Assembly (NCBI RefSeq): GCF_039631295.1
Contig: NZ_JBDIVE010000009.1
Coordinates: forward strand, 124,001-188,000
Direction: 5' to 3'
Length of the DNA: 64,000 bases
Source of the DNA: Viridibacterium sediminicola
GTDB lineage: Bacteria > Pseudomonadota > Gammaproteobacteria > Burkholderiales > Rhodocyclaceae
A program made the position numbers and the translations under genes. Shown one piece after another: positions 16,236 to 25,137 of the stretch. The notes below the pieces were generated by a model, which worked only from the letters and a program-made list of their open reading frames with translations, was not told where the DNA came from and searched no databases. Within the stretch, counting starts at the first letter, position 1. Each line of letters starts with the position of its first letter.

Positions 16236-18725
16236 TCAGTAGCGGGTGAAATGCTGTTCGTCTATATCGAATTCGTCGCTCTGTTTACTGACCCGTGCCA
16301 GGCTGGTTCGGCGCTGCGGGGGCGGCGCGACGGCTTTGGACTTGCGAGCTGCGGGCGCTTGTCCTTGCGCCGGCCCCAGGTTCTGCGCGAGTTTGAAGAA
16401 GGAGATCACCTGCTGTAGCTGCTCAGCCTGGCCACTCATCTCTTCTGCCGTGGCGGCCAGCTCTTCGGAGCTCGATGCGTTCTGCTGTGTGGTCTGACTG
16501 AGCTGGCTGACCGCTGTATTGATCTGGCTGACGCCGGACGACTGTTCTTCGGACGCCGCGGTAATTTCCTGCACCAGGTCAGAGGTGCGCTTGATGTTGG
16601 GCACCATCTCATTGAGCAATTTGCCGGCTTTTTCAGCCAGCTCCACGCTGCTGCTGGCTACGGTGCTGATTTCCTGCGCGGCAACCTGGCTGCGCTCGGC
16701 AAGCTTGCGCACTTCGGCAGCGACGACCGCGAAGCCTTTGCCGTGTTCGCCGGCACGTGCCGCTTCGATGGCGGCATTGAGGGCCAGCAGATTGGTCTGG
16801 TAGGCGATGTCGTCGATGATGCCGATCTTCTGCGCGATCTGCTTCATCGCCGCTACTGTGGCCTTGACCGCGTCGCCGCCTTCAACGGCTTCCGATGCGG
16901 CCTTGGTGGCGATATTGTCGGTGACCTTGGCATTCTCGGTGTTCTGAGTGATCGAAGCGGTCATCTGCTCGATTGAGGCGCTGGTCTCCTCGACGCCGGC
17001 CGCTTGTTCGCTGGCCGCTTGCGAGAGCGATTGCGCAGTGGCGCTGACTTCTTCGGAAGCGCTGGCCAGGGCTTCGGCATTGCTGTTGATCTCCTCGACC
17101 ACATTGGCCAGCTTGACCACGGTGCTGTCGACGCTGTCGCACAGGGCACGCAGCTGACCATCGCACTGGACTTGTGTGGTTTGTGTAAGGTCGCCTATTT
17201 CGATTGCTTTGAGCACGCGACCGGTTTCGTTGAGCGGCCCGACAATGTTGTCCAGGGTGAGATTGATCCCTTCGACAATGCGGCGGAAGTCCCCGTCATG
17301 TACTTTGGCGTCGGCGCGCACATCCAGATGTCCGGCGCGCGCGGCGTCGACCAGGGTCGTGGTGTCGGTGATCAGCGCCTTGAGATGCTTGCGTACCTGT
17401 TCGATGGTGTTATTGATGAAGGCTTTTTTGCCCGGGAACTGTTCGAGCGGGGCATCGAAGTTGCCGCGCCCGAATTCCGCCACACAGGCCATCGCTTTTT
17501 TCTTCACCGCGATATGACCGCCCACCATGCTGTTGATACCGTGAGCCATGCTGCGGAAGTCGCCGTCGAATTTTTCAGCGTCAATAACGACATCAATCTC
17601 GCCATGGTCGTGCTCGGATGACATATGGTTCATCTCGGCAATCAATCCTTTCAGATTGCTGCGCACCCGCTCGATGGTGTCATTGATGAAGGCTTTTTTG
17701 CCCGGGAACTGCTCCAGCGGGGCGTCGAAGTTGCCACGTCCGAACTCGGCAACGCAGGCTAAGGCTTTTTTCTTGACGCTGATGTGGCTGGCCACCATGT
17801 CATTGATGCCCTGCGCCATGCGTTGGAACTCGCCTTCAAAACGCTCGCTGTGGATGGCGACATCGATATCGCCGCGATCATGCTCGGCCGACATGTTGTT
17901 CATCTCGGCAATCAATCCTTTCAGACTGCTGCGCACGCGTTCGATGGTGTCGTTGATGAAGGCCTTTTTGCCGGGCAACTGTTGCAAGGGTGCGTCGAAA
18001 TTGCCGCGTCCGAACTCCTGGACAACGCCCATCGCCATTTTCTTCACCGCGATATGCGAACCGACCATGGTATTGACGCTCTGCGCGAGGGCGCGGAACT
18101 CGCCATTGAATTTCTGCGTATCGATGGTGACATCGATATCGCCTTTTTCATGCTCGGCCGACATGTGATTGAGCTCGGCATTGATCTTCTGCACGGTATC
18201 GAGCATGGCATTGACGCCATCACAGACCGCATGCAAATAGTCGGGCATGCCGTTCGAATCGATGCGCTGCGAGAGGTCTCCGGCAGAGGCTGCGCGGACC
18301 ACCTGGGTGATGCTGCCCGAGATGTGATTTTCGAGCGCCAGCTCGGCGGTACGATCCTGCCACTCGACAACGGCGCCGATGCGCTTTTTGCGTTGGTCAA
18401 ACAGCGGGGTCAGGGTCAGGCGGAACGAGCGTTGCCCCAGCTTGAGATTGGCGATGTGCTGGCCGCGCAGGTGCTCCAGCATGCTGCGTTGATGGACCGG
18501 ATTCTTGTGGAACAGGTCGATACTCGAACCGACTACGGTGCGTGCCGAGAAGTGCGGCAGGTCCTTGCGTATATCGGCCTCAGCAACGGTCAGCATTTCG
18601 ATGACCGACGGATTGGCGTAGACGATATTGAACTCGGCGTCGGCGATCATCACATTGGTCGCCAGAGCATTGAGCGCAATGGTTGATCGTTCGTCGTGCG
18701 CGTTCCTGAACAGGCTTTGCAACAT
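16236..18725 (-). CDS. Soluble PAS/poly-HAMP chemoreceptor, 829 aa
   Basis: No hydrophobic membrane segment is visible, so it should be cytoplasmic. A PAS domain (about 15-128, starting from NALATNVMIADAEFNIVYAN) is followed by a HAMP segment (about 130-185). Then come three 90-residue tandem units (about 186-455), each carrying an EHxxGxIDVxID motif, EFGRGNFDAPL and FPGKKAFIN, further HAMP-like segments (456-570), and the MCP signalling domain with hairpin tip EAARAGEHGKGFAVVA. The C-terminus is DEQHFTRY. Poly-HAMP arrays relay signals as stacked conformational switches, and PAS cofactors (FAD or haem) often sense redox or oxygen. The cofactor here cannot be told from sequence. Confidence 0.9.
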   Translation of the reverse strand: MLQSLFRNAHDERSTIALNALATNVMIADAEFNIVYANPSVIEMLTVAEADIRKDLPHFSARTVVGSSIDLFHKNPVHQRSMLEHLRGQHIANLKLGQRSFRLTLTPLFDQRKKRIGAVVEWQDRTAELALENHISGSITQVVRAASAGDLSQRIDSNGMPDYLHAVCDGVNAMLDTVQKINAELNHMSAEHEKGDIDVTIDTQKFNGEFRALAQSVNTMVGSHIAVKKMAMGVVQEFGRGNFDAPLQQLPGKKAFINDTIERVRSSLKGLIAEMNNMSAEHDRGDIDVAIHSERFEGEFQRMAQGINDMVASHISVKKKALACVAEFGRGNFDAPLEQFPGKKAFINDTIERVRSNLKGLIAEMNHMSSEHDHGEIDVVIDAEKFDGDFRSMAHGINSMVGGHIAVKKKAMACVAEFGRGNFDAPLEQFPGKKAFINNTIEQVRKHLKALITDTTTLVDAARAGHLDVRADAKVHDGDFRRIVEGINLTLDNIVGPLNETGRVLKAIEIGDLTQTTQVQCDGQLRALCDSVDSTVVKLANVVEEINSNAEALASASEEVSATAQSLSQAASEQAAGVEETSASIEQMTASITQNTENAKVTDNIATKAASEAVEGGDAVKATVAAMKQIAQKIGIIDDIAYQTNLLALNAAIEAARAGEHGKGFAVVAAEVRKLAERSQVAAQEISTVASSSVELAEKAGKLLNEMVPNIKRTSDLVQEITAASEEQSSGVSQINTAVSQLSQTTQQNASSSEELAATAEEMSGQAEQLQQVISFFKLAQNLGPAQGQAPAARKSKAVAPPPQRRTSLARVSKQSDEFDIDEQHFTRY
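17371..18180 (-). repeat. Three 270-bp tandem repeats inside the poly-HAMP receptor gene
   Basis: The 90-codon unit recurs with an exact 270-base period: matching segments begin at 17371, 17641 and 17911 (compare ATCAATCCTTTCAGA at 17641 with ATCAATCCTTTCAGA at 17911). The last two units are the most similar. The reading frame is kept throughout. Such repeats can gain or lose whole units by recombination. Confidence 0.85.
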
Positions 18726-18859
18726 GGTGTTCCTCCTCCGGTGAAAACGGTTTGGCGTGCCTGGCTGCCCTGATCCGGCTTGTTATCCTGTCGCCGGTGA
18801 CTGCTGCAGCCTGGCTTCGCCTTGTCTCTCTGTTGCGCGCCAGTCGGGGTGTGGCGTGC

Positions 18860-19411
18860 TCAGTGCATAGCAGCGAGCTCGGTCGAGTTGGCGATAGCGG
18901 TGGCTTCTTCGACGGCCAGTACATGGTCGGGCTCAAGCAGGATGACGAATTTCCCTTTCACCTTGCCCATGCCGAGGATGAAGTCGGTACGGATGCTGGC
19001 GCCAAAAGCGGGGGGCGGCTCGATATCCGCAGCGGGTATTTCGAGCACCTCGCTGACCGCATCGACCATGATGCCGATCACCTGATGGGCCGCGTCATCG
19101 TCCTCACTGGTCTTGACCTCGACGATCACGATGCAGGTACGTTTGCCGACTTCAGAGGGCGCGCGCCCGAAGCGCGCCTGCAAATCGAGCACGGGCACCA
19201 CGGCGCCGCGCAGATTGATTACGCCGCGCACTGCAGCGGGCATCATCGGAACCTGGGTGATGCTGTGGTACTCGATGATTTCCTTGACCCGCAGAATGCC
19301 GATGGCAAACAGTTCGCCGCCGAGCAGGAAGGTCAGGTATTGCTCGGGTTCGGTTTCAGCGGCCTGGGTTTTGCTGACCAGGGCGCTTGAGGTTTCAACG
19401 AGATTGCTCAT
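18860..19411 (-). CDS. cheW: CheW coupling protein, copy 2
   Basis: 183 residues, the second CheW of the cluster. It shares long identical runs with copy 1 (QYLTFLLGGELFAIGILRVK, GVINLRGAVVPVLDLQARFG, GMGKVKGKFVILL), differing mainly at the N-terminus and in the surface segment TSEDDDAAHQ. It lies 11 bases after the stop of the 548-residue MCP and 134 bases before the poly-HAMP receptor gene. Two CheWs may pair with different receptors or simply raise the dose of adaptor. Confidence 0.95.
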   Translation of the reverse strand: MSNLVETSSALVSKTQAAETEPEQYLTFLLGGELFAIGILRVKEIIEYHSITQVPMMPAAVRGVINLRGAVVPVLDLQARFGRAPSEVGKRTCIVIVEVKTSEDDDAAHQVIGIMVDAVSEVLEIPAADIEPPPAFGASIRTDFILGMGKVKGKFVILLEPDHVLAVEEATAIANSTELAAMH

Positions 19412-19422
19412 GATGGCGCCTC

Positions 19423-21069
19423 TCAGAACCGGGTGAAATTGCTTTCGTCAGGACGGTCTTGCGTTACCGTGCTGAACGCTTGGACTGGTGTGCTTGCCCG
19501 CTGGGGGGCGCTCCGCGGAGCTTTGCGTGCAGCTTGTCGCGCCGGGCTGCCGCCAAGCTTGAAGAAGGACATCACTTGCATCAGTTGCTCGGCCTGGCCG
19601 CTCATTTCTTCGGCCGTGGCGGCCAGCTCTTCGGAACTGGAGGCATTCTGCTGCGTGGTCTGGCTGAGCTGGCTCACCGCTGCGTTGATCTGGCCGACGC
19701 CCGAGGTTTGTTCTTCGGAGGCGGCGGTGATCTCCTGCACCAGGTCGGAGGTGCGCTTGATATTGGGCACCATCTCGTCGAGCAGGCGCCCGGCGCGCTC
19801 GGCCAGTTCGACACTACTGCCAGCCACGCTGCCGATTTCCTGCGCGGCAATCTGGCTGCGTTCGGCGAGCTTGCGCACTTCGGCAGCGACCACCGCAAAG
19901 CCCTTGCCGTGTTCGCCGGCGCGGGCGGCCTCGATGGCGGCATTGAGCGCCAGCAGATTGGTCTGGTAGGCGATGTCGTCGATGATGCCGATCTTCTGTG
20001 CGATCTGCTTCATCGCGGCGACCGTCGCCTTGACGGCTTCGCCGCCCTCGCTGGCTTCGCTGGACGCCTTGGTGGCGATGCCGTCGGTGATCTTGGCGTT
20101 CTCGGTGTTCTGCGCGATGGAGGAGGTCATCTGCTCAATCGACGCGCTGGTTTCTTCGACGCCGGCGGCCTGTTCGCTTGCCGCTTGCGACAGGGTCTGT
20201 GCGGTGGCGCTGATTTCTTCAGAGGCGCTGCTCAGCGCTTCAGAGCTGCTATTGACCTCGCGCACGATATCGGCCAGGCGGGTGACCGTATTTTTGACGG
20301 CAAACAGCAGGCTGCTATTGTCATTGGCGCGGGTGATGACTTCGACGCTCAAGTCGCCAGACGCCACCTTCTGCAGCACTTCAGATGCATAGGCGGGTTC
20401 ACCTCCGAGCGTCTTGAGCAGGTTGCGGGTGATCATCACGGCCATGACGATGCCGATCAGGATGGCCGTGATTGACAGCGTGATCACGATCAGTCGCGTA
20501 TCGGCAAACTCGTCGGCGGCGTTCTTCTTGGCTTGCATCATCAGTTCCAGCTGGAACTGCGCCATCTCGTTCAAGGCGGTCTCAAAGGCCACGTTGGCCG
20601 GTGTGAATTTCAGCTCCAGATGTTCCTGTGCCTTGGCAATCTCGGCCGGCGTCGTGGATTTTTCGGCGAGCGCGTACATGGCGTCGTATTCATTGCTCAA
20701 CAGTGCGCGTTTTTCCGCAACGACTTTGAAGAGTGCGCGACCGCGCTCGGTGTTGACCAGCTTGTCCAGCTGCGCCATTGCTTCCGTGTTCTTCTTGCGG
20801 TTGTCTTCCATGCGCGTCTTGCGGCGGTTGATTTCTGCCGGGTCGGTGCTGGTAATCATGGCGCGGATCTGGCGGCCGTTGTCGATGGTCCGCCGTAGCA
20901 TGGTGCTGGCCAGCTGCTCCTTGGCAACCTTGTCGTCGACCAGATCGGTCATGTTGTCATTCATCTTGGACAGCTTGAAAATGCTGGTGAGGGAAACAAT
21001 CACCAGTAGCAGGAGCACCACGCTAAAGCCCATGCCGAGACGTGTGCTGACTTTCATGTTGGCAAACAT
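19423..21069 (-). CDS. Methyl-accepting chemotaxis protein, 548 aa
   Basis: Membrane chemoreceptor of the Tar/Tsr layout: TM1 at about 10-32 (LGMGFSVVLLLLVIVSL), four-helix-bundle periplasmic domain, TM2 at about 193-213 (LIVITLSITAILIGIVMAVM), HAMP, and a signalling domain with tip EAARAGEHGKGFAVVA. The C-terminal tail is Ala/Pro/Arg-rich and ends DESNFTRF. The start is 15 bases downstream of the cheA stop. Ligand unknown; the four-helix domain of this type often binds small organic or amino acids. Confidence 0.95.
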   Translation of the reverse strand: MFANMKVSTRLGMGFSVVLLLLVIVSLTSIFKLSKMNDNMTDLVDDKVAKEQLASTMLRRTIDNGRQIRAMITSTDPAEINRRKTRMEDNRKKNTEAMAQLDKLVNTERGRALFKVVAEKRALLSNEYDAMYALAEKSTTPAEIAKAQEHLELKFTPANVAFETALNEMAQFQLELMMQAKKNAADEFADTRLIVITLSITAILIGIVMAVMITRNLLKTLGGEPAYASEVLQKVASGDLSVEVITRANDNSSLLFAVKNTVTRLADIVREVNSSSEALSSASEEISATAQTLSQAASEQAAGVEETSASIEQMTSSIAQNTENAKITDGIATKASSEASEGGEAVKATVAAMKQIAQKIGIIDDIAYQTNLLALNAAIEAARAGEHGKGFAVVAAEVRKLAERSQIAAQEIGSVAGSSVELAERAGRLLDEMVPNIKRTSDLVQEITAASEEQTSGVGQINAAVSQLSQTTQQNASSSEELAATAEEMSGQAEQLMQVMSFFKLGGSPARQAARKAPRSAPQRASTPVQAFSTVTQDRPDESNFTRF

Positions 21070-21084
21070 ATTTAGAACTCCTTG

Positions 21085-23259
21085 TTACGAGTTTTGCGTA
21101 CGCTCAGTGAGCGCCGAGAGCGAGAGGGAGGCTTGTTGCATCAATGAGGGCACGTCGAGGATCAGGGCGACTTCGCCACTGCCCAGGATGCTGGAACCAC
21201 TGATGCCCTTGACCTGACTGAACATTTTTGAGAGCGGGCGGATCACCGTTTGCGCCTCACCCATCAGCTTGTCGACCACTAAACCGAATTTCTTGCCGCT
21301 GTGTTTGACCACCACGATGTTCTCGCGCTTGACCTTCGGGTCGGGCAGGTCGAAGAGCTGCCGCAAACGGATGAAGGGCAAGACCTGACCGCGCAGATCG
21401 GTGTAGTCGTGACCGTCGACCGAGGAGAACTCGACGCATTCCTCGATCATGTCCAGCGGGATGACGAAGGTGCTGTTGCCGACACCGACCTGGAAGCCAT
21501 CGATGATGGCCAGGGTCAGCGGCAGGCGGATGCGCAGGCAGGTGCCGGCGCCCAGCGTGCTGTGCAGTTCGATTTCGCCGCGCAGCTGTTCGATGCTGCG
21601 CTTGACCACATCCATGCCGACGCCACGCCCGGAGAGATTGGTCACCTGTTCGGCGGTGGAGAAGCCGGCGGCGAAGATCAGCTGATGGACTTCCGCATCG
21701 CTCAGCACGGCGTCCGGCGTGATCATGCCGCGCTCGATGGCTTTGGCGCGGATGCGCTTGGCATCGAGGCCCTTGCCGTCGTCGCTGACTTCGATGATCA
21801 CATTGCCCGATTCGTGATAAGCGTGCAGGCGGATATGGCCCTGCGCCGGCTTGCCGGCGGCCTCGCGCTGTTCGATGGATTCGATGCCGTGGTCGATCGC
21901 ATTGCGCACGATGTGCAGTAGCGGGTCGCCGAGCTTTTCGACCATCGACTTGTCGAGTTCGGTGTCGGCGCCGGTGATTTCCAGATCGATGCGCTTGCCC
22001 AATTCCTTGGAGACATCGCGTACCACGCGCGGGAAGCGCTGGAACACTTCGCCGATGGGGATCATGCGCAGATCGAGCGCGCAGTCGCGGATCTGTTCAA
22101 CCAGGGTGCCGACTTCGTTGATCGCTTCGATCATCACCGCCTGGCGCAGGCCGCGTGCGGTGATGGTGGCGCCTGCGCTGGCAATGACCAGCTCGCCGAC
22201 CAGGGTGATCAGCTGGTCGAGCTTGGAGGCGTCGACCTTGATCACGCGTTGTTCCTGGCTGCGCCGCTCTTCGGATTGCTTCTGCTTGGACAGCGCGGCG
22301 GCGACCACCGGTGCCTGCACCATCTGCTCCTGAATCAGCAACTCACCGAGGCGTGCCGGCGGCGTATCCGGCGTGGCGGTCTGCTCTTGCAGGGCGAGTG
22401 CCTGCTCCAGTTCGCGCTGGGTCAGGGTGCCGCCGGCGACGAGGATTTCGCCCAGACGCTGCGAGGATTCCGGCATCGAGGAAATCAGCGCGATGTATTC
22501 CTGGATCTTGGCATTCGGCGGCAGGATGCGGATGCTGCTGTCTTCGCGTACGAACTCGAACACATCCTCAAGCTGCTGTTTGGTGACATCGGCCTGCAGG
22601 TCGATCTCGAAGCCCAGATAGCAATGCTCGGGGTCCATTTCGTCGGCCGGCGGAATCTGCTCGTGCAGGGTGTACACATAGATCAGCTCGCCCAGACCGC
22701 CGAGGTAATTGATGAACGACATCGGGTCCAGACCGTGCTGCAGCACTTCGGGCGCGAAGCGCAGCGAGAGGTGCCAGTGCTCGTTGGAGAGCTGGTCTCC
22801 GCTCTCTTCGCGTTCGAGTTTGACGTCGTCCGGCTGGCTGACAATGGCTTTCGTGGCGGCGGCGGCCGGCTTGGCGAGCAGGGCTTCGAGGACGGCCAGC
22901 AGGCTGGCACGCTCGGCGGCGTCGGGGTCGACGCCATCGGCGCCGCTCTCGATGCTGTCGACCAGGCGGGCGAGGTAGTCACCACAGCGCAGCAGGGTGG
23001 AGACGAGGCTGGCGTCGAGCACCAGTTCGTCGCTGCGCACCTGGTCAAGCACGCTTTCCATGACATGGGTGAAGCCGACGATCAGGTCCAGGCCGAACAG
23101 GCCGGCCGAGCCCTTGATGGTGTGGGCGGCGCGGAAGATGGCGTTGACGCGCTCCGGATCCTGGCCGCTGGCTTCAATTTCAAGCAAGGCGGCTTCCATC
23201 GCGTCGAGCAGTTCACGGGCTTCTTCGACAAGTGCATTACGGGCAGCAGACAGATCCAT
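21085..23259 (-). CDS. cheA: Chemotaxis histidine kinase CheA
   Basis: 724 residues. P1/HPt domain with phospho-histidine His46 in AAHTIKGSAGLFG; a P2-like and linker region (about 160-330); dimerisation P3 from DASKLDQLITLVGELV; ATP-binding P4 with the N-box HIVRNAIDHGIE and glycine-rich SDDGKGLD and GRGVGMDVV; and a C-terminal CheW-like P5 ending in the segment with LILDVPSLM. It phosphorylates CheY and CheB in response to receptor state. It lies between the STAS gene and the first classical MCP. The region between P2 and P3 is long and Gln/Glu-rich. Confidence 0.96.
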   Translation of the reverse strand: MDLSAARNALVEEARELLDAMEAALLEIEASGQDPERVNAIFRAAHTIKGSAGLFGLDLIVGFTHVMESVLDQVRSDELVLDASLVSTLLRCGDYLARLVDSIESGADGVDPDAAERASLLAVLEALLAKPAAAATKAIVSQPDDVKLEREESGDQLSNEHWHLSLRFAPEVLQHGLDPMSFINYLGGLGELIYVYTLHEQIPPADEMDPEHCYLGFEIDLQADVTKQQLEDVFEFVREDSSIRILPPNAKIQEYIALISSMPESSQRLGEILVAGGTLTQRELEQALALQEQTATPDTPPARLGELLIQEQMVQAPVVAAALSKQKQSEERRSQEQRVIKVDASKLDQLITLVGELVIASAGATITARGLRQAVMIEAINEVGTLVEQIRDCALDLRMIPIGEVFQRFPRVVRDVSKELGKRIDLEITGADTELDKSMVEKLGDPLLHIVRNAIDHGIESIEQREAAGKPAQGHIRLHAYHESGNVIIEVSDDGKGLDAKRIRAKAIERGMITPDAVLSDAEVHQLIFAAGFSTAEQVTNLSGRGVGMDVVKRSIEQLRGEIELHSTLGAGTCLRIRLPLTLAIIDGFQVGVGNSTFVIPLDMIEECVEFSSVDGHDYTDLRGQVLPFIRLRQLFDLPDPKVKRENIVVVKHSGKKFGLVVDKLMGEAQTVIRPLSKMFSQVKGISGSSILGSGEVALILDVPSLMQQASLSLSALTERTQNS

Positions 23260-23261
23260 GC

Positions 23262-23576
23262 TCAGCTCCAGACAATTGAGACGTGCCCAAGGCTGGCTTC
23301 CAGCTTGAGCAGGCTGACGACTTGTTGTACGGCCGGACTCAGTGCAAGAACATGCACTTGCTTGTCACGGCGCTCGGCTTCCTTTTGCAGCAAAAGCAGG
23401 AGCTGGATGCCGGTGGTGTCGATCTCGGTGACGCCGGAGAGGTCCAGCTTGAGGATGTCGGTGGCATTGAGGTTGTCGAGCAGCACATCTTTCATGGCAT
23501 GCGCCGCGAAGATGTTCATGTCGCCAGCCAGCGCCAGATGTCCCGGCTCGGTCTGTGTGTGTTCGAAGTCGCTCAT
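23262..23576 (-). CDS. STAS-domain protein (anti-anti-sigma-like)
   Basis: 104 residues with the STAS fold of SpoIIAA/MlaB-type proteins: a beta-strand start (TEPGHLALAGDMNIFAAHAM) and a central DLSGVTEIDTTGIQLLLLLQ, where the threonine in DTTG takes the place of the usual phosphorylatable serine. STAS proteins bind partners and may be switched by phosphorylation. It is embedded between cheY and cheA with a 2-base gap to cheA, so it is likely part of this chemotaxis pathway, but its role there is not established. Confidence 0.85.
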   Translation of the reverse strand: MSDFEHTQTEPGHLALAGDMNIFAAHAMKDVLLDNLNATDILKLDLSGVTEIDTTGIQLLLLLQKEAERRDKQVHVLALSPAVQQVVSLLKLEASLGHVSIVWS

Positions 23577-23586
23577 GCGGGTCTCC

Positions 23587-23955
23587 TCAGGCGATGACGA
23601 GTTTGGCTACGGCGTCGAGCAGAGCGGGCGGCTGGAAGGGCTTGAGCACCCAGGCGCGCACGCCTGCATCCTTGCCGGCCTGGATCTTGGTCGGGTCGCT
23701 CTCGGTGGTGAGCATGATCACCGGCGTGAAGCGGTAGTTCGGCAATTGCTTGGCGGCTTTGACGAAGCTGATGCCGTCCATGTTCGGCATGTTCACGTCG
23801 GAGATGATGAGGTTGTACTTGCGGCCGTCGAGCTTGCTCAGGCCGTCTTTGCCGTCACTGGCCTCTTCAACCGCATAGCCCGCGTCACGCAGGGCGATGG
23901 CCAGGGTTTTACGCAGACTGAAGGAGTCATCTACGATCAGGATGGTTTTGCTCAT
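23587..23955 (-). CDS. cheY: Chemotaxis response regulator CheY
   Basis: 122 residues, a single receiver domain with the full phosphorylation set: Asp9-Asp10, phospho-acceptor Asp53 in LIISDVNMPNMDG, Thr83 and Lys105 in WVLKPF. The product is freestanding, as expected for the diffusible messenger that binds the flagellar switch. It stands upstream of the STAS gene and cheA. No CheZ phosphatase gene is in this cluster, so signal termination must come from elsewhere or from a phosphate sink such as the REC-EAL protein; the latter is inference. Confidence 0.93.
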   Translation of the reverse strand: MSKTILIVDDSFSLRKTLAIALRDAGYAVEEASDGKDGLSKLDGRKYNLIISDVNMPNMDGISFVKAAKQLPNYRFTPVIMLTTESDPTKIQAGKDAGVRAWVLKPFQPPALLDAVAKLVIA

Positions 23956-23988
23956 GGCGGTTCCCGGTTATTTGAATAGGGGGGCGGC

Positions 23989-25137
23989 TCAGAAGAACAC
24001 GATGCCTTGCTGTTCGACCTGGGTCGTGGCGTGCTCGGGGTGCAGCTGCCGCTGCTCCAGCATGGTGTAGGTCTTGGCCAGATCGTTGAGCCATTCGCGC
24101 GCATCGGGCGTCGGCGTCGAGGGGTCGGCATGGATCGCCTGTGCGGCGCTGGTCATGCGGCTCATGTCGGAGAGCACGTGATCGAGGATCTGATGCACGC
24201 GGTCCTGGAATTGCAGGTTGACCAGCACTTCGCCGACATCGTGTTCGACGGCGCGGCGCTCATCCTGCAGGGTTTGCAAGGACTGGCCGAGGGCGCTGGC
24301 GGTGCTGTTGAAATTGACGATGATCTTCTCGGCGCTCTCTTGTGAGGCGCTGATTGCCAGGGCCTCGCGGTTGGCGAATTGCTCTGACATCTGCAGGGCC
24401 TGGGCGATGGCCGCACTGACTGTGTTGACGGTCTGGTGGATGCGCTTGCCGGTCTCGCCGGACTGGCTGGAGAGCTTGCGCACCTCATCCGCCACCACCG
24501 CGAAGCCACGGCCGGCCTCGCCGGCACGCGCAGCCTCGATGGCCGCGTTGAGGGCCAGCAGATTGGTCTGCTTGGCGATATTGGCGACTTCCTCGGCCAT
24601 CTTGCGCAGATCATCGGTGTGCGAGGCGACGCCGCCCATCTCGGCGACCAGGGCGGTACGGAATTCCTGGGTGGCGTTGAGCTTGGCGACGATCTCGCGC
24701 AGCGAGTCTTCCGCTTCACGGATGGTTTGCAGGGCGATGGCTTCGCTGCCCGATTGCTGATTGCTGCCCCCCTCGGAGAGCCGGCTGGACAAGGAGGCGA
24801 AGCGCATGGCGAGCGCATCGATGGCTTCCTTGACCTGACTCTGGGCCAGCGAAACATGGCGATTCCACAGCGGCACCACCTCGGCCACCAGCTCGGGCAG
24901 GCGCTCGGTATTGCGCTTGAGCGGTTCACTGAAACTGGGGGTGGCGGGGGCGTTAGAAAACTGCAGGGTCTGGGCCGCGGTCTCGGTCTTTGCCGCGTGG
25001 CTGAGCCAGGCAATGGCGGCGGCGACCAGCACTCCGCAGAGGCCGCCCAGCCACCATGTTTCGGCAAGGGCCAGGGCGAACACCAGGTTGACGGCTGCGA
25101 CAACGAGCAGCGCGGTACGGGCTTGGTTTGGTTTCAT
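23989..25137 (-). CDS. Membrane-anchored MCP-like signalling protein, 382 aa
   Basis: From ATG 25137 (MKPNQARTALLVV) the product has two closely spaced hydrophobic helices (about 8-26 and 30-48) with almost no periplasmic loop, then a long helical cytoplasmic part. That part contains the MCP signalling core (LNAAIEAARAGEAGRGFAVV, ADEVRKLSSQSGETG) and a C-terminal helix region with LQFQDRVHQILDHV. The frame is open 89 codons further upstream, but that segment is low-complexity and lacks family character. Having no ligand domain, it may sense membrane or cytoplasmic state. It is the first gene of the chemotaxis cluster. Confidence 0.85.
   Translation of the reverse strand: MKPNQARTALLVVAAVNLVFALALAETWWLGGLCGVLVAAAIAWLSHAAKTETAAQTLQFSNAPATPSFSEPLKRNTERLPELVAEVVPLWNRHVSLAQSQVKEAIDALAMRFASLSSRLSEGGSNQQSGSEAIALQTIREAEDSLREIVAKLNATQEFRTALVAEMGGVASHTDDLRKMAEEVANIAKQTNLLALNAAIEAARAGEAGRGFAVVADEVRKLSSQSGETGKRIHQTVNTVSAAIAQALQMSEQFANREALAISASQESAEKIIVNFNSTASALGQSLQTLQDERRAVEHDVGEVLVNLQFQDRVHQILDHVLSDMSRMTSAAQAIHADPSTPTPDAREWLNDLAKTYTMLEQRQLHPEHATTQVEQQGIVFF

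Noticed and set aside
17371..18180. Periodic repeats as a possible CRISPR array
   Set aside because: The period is 270 bases, the repeats are in-frame coding units, and there are no short unique spacers.
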